11,837 bases of DNA from an uncultured Oscillospiraceae bacterium (GTDB lineage: Bacteria; Bacillota; Clostridia; Oscillospirales; Ruminococcaceae): the NCBI GenBank assembly GCA_910578965.1, contig CAJTSP010000083.1, positions 1-11,837 on the forward strand, given 5' to 3'. Positions 11,458 to 11,837 of this stretch are shown in pieces. Each line of letters starts with the position of its first letter. Positions within the stretch are counted from its first letter, which is position 1. The notes beneath the pieces are model-generated. The model searched no databases, had not been told where the DNA came from, and saw nothing but the letters and a program-made list of their open reading frames with translations. A program made the translations under genes and the position numbers.

Positions 11458-11837
11458 TCATCCCAAAATGTACGCGTACACATTTACCGCCGCCTTGAAA
11501 GAGCAGGCAAACGGCGTATCGCCGGACCAATTTTCCTGCGCCCAGCCCAGGTTGGAAAGCGATACGATCCCGTTGGCCGGATTGTAGCTCAGGGCCGGCA
11601 CGACCCTTGCGCGCCAGGGGTTTTCGTACCTTTCCCACGCGGTAAACGTCTCGTTTACGATCTGCGCGCAAAAATGGTCTGCGGTCAGGTACTGCCATCC
11701 GGGCACGGCGGTGGCCGACAGGGTATAGGTTACGTTCGTAGTGCCCGTTGCCGTAACCGACCCTACAAAAACCCTCCTGACGGCGAGCGAACCGGTTACC
11801 TGCTGCACCACCTTGCTGCCCTGCTTCACCGTGACCG
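11458..11837 (-). CDS. C-terminal part of a beta-rich protein, possibly phage structural (partial)
   Basis: The frame is open from the window edge to a TGA at 11458-11460. A GTG at 11829 would give 123 aa, but the upstream codons remain open (Val-Thr before it) and no SD is visible, so the gene probably starts outside the window. The sequence alternates short beta-type stretches (SLAVRRVFVGSVTA, NVTYTLSATAVPGW, FKAAVNVYAYILG) and has many aromatic residues, as in tail, fibre or receptor-binding proteins. No motif identifies it. The phage reading rests mainly on its neighbour at 10285-11034. Confidence 0.5.
   Translation of the reverse strand, partial: VTVKQGSKVVQQVTGSLAVRRVFVGSVTATGTTNVTYTLSATAVPGWQYLTADHFCAQIVNETFTAWERYENPWRARVVPALSYNPANGIVSLSNLGWAQENWSGDTPFACSFKAAVNVYAYILG

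Noticed and set aside
11309..11698. A 129-codon minus-strand frame overlapping the partial gene at the right edge.
   Set aside because: The alternative frame (11458-11837) gives a protein with normal composition and beta pattern; this one is Arg/Gly-rich and typical of shadow frames.

Overview
The window looks chromosomal and comes from a GC-rich member of the Bacillota, most likely class Clostridia near the Oscillospiraceae. That placement is an inference from purine-rich Shine-Dalgarno (SD) sites before almost every gene, short gaps and overlaps, and the gene types present (DegV, CPBP protease, YmfI-like reductase, ECF sigma with zinc-finger anti-sigma). No rRNA, tRNA, CRISPR array or insertion sequence was seen.

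Left part (1-6060). A short minus-strand membrane-peptide gene (137-322) ends at a bidirectional terminator. After a gene-free AT-rich stretch with a promoter (568-576), a rightward run of housekeeping genes follows: pyridoxamine kinase (pdxY), tRNA 2'-O-methyltransferase (trmL), a DegV lipid-binding protein, then after a probable terminator a CPBP membrane protease, tRNA adenosine deaminase (tadA), an SDR reductase resembling the EF-P 5-aminopentanone reductase, and an HD-domain hydrolase. Three of these (trmL, tadA, the SDR) may all act on the decoding apparatus.

Centre (6061-9645). An AT-rich pocket and a strong 17-bp bidirectional terminator separate the rightward run from a leftward operon: ECF sigma factor (8820-9341), zinc-finger anti-sigma factor (8083-8823, ATGA overlap), a TM2-like membrane protein (7498-8079), a 26-residue hydrophobic peptide (7414-7494) too short for routine gene calling, and a three-helix membrane protein with a large soluble domain (6297-7382). 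The order suggests an autoregulated envelope-signalling unit. It is preceded by a possible ECF-type promoter and a strongly folded leader with mutually exclusive pairings. Two abutting perfect hairpins sit inside the 3' end of the TM2-like gene. This operon is the best candidate here for an undescribed system.

Right part (9600-11837). A leftward COG2426 small multidrug-export family gene has its own promoter and a 20-bp terminator stem that swallows its stop codon. Beyond it lie a 249-residue protein with the look of a phage structural protein, a poorly coding stretch with one doubtful small ORF, and the C-terminal part of a beta-rich protein cut by the window edge. This end may be the margin of a prophage, but no integrase, capsid or attachment site is visible.
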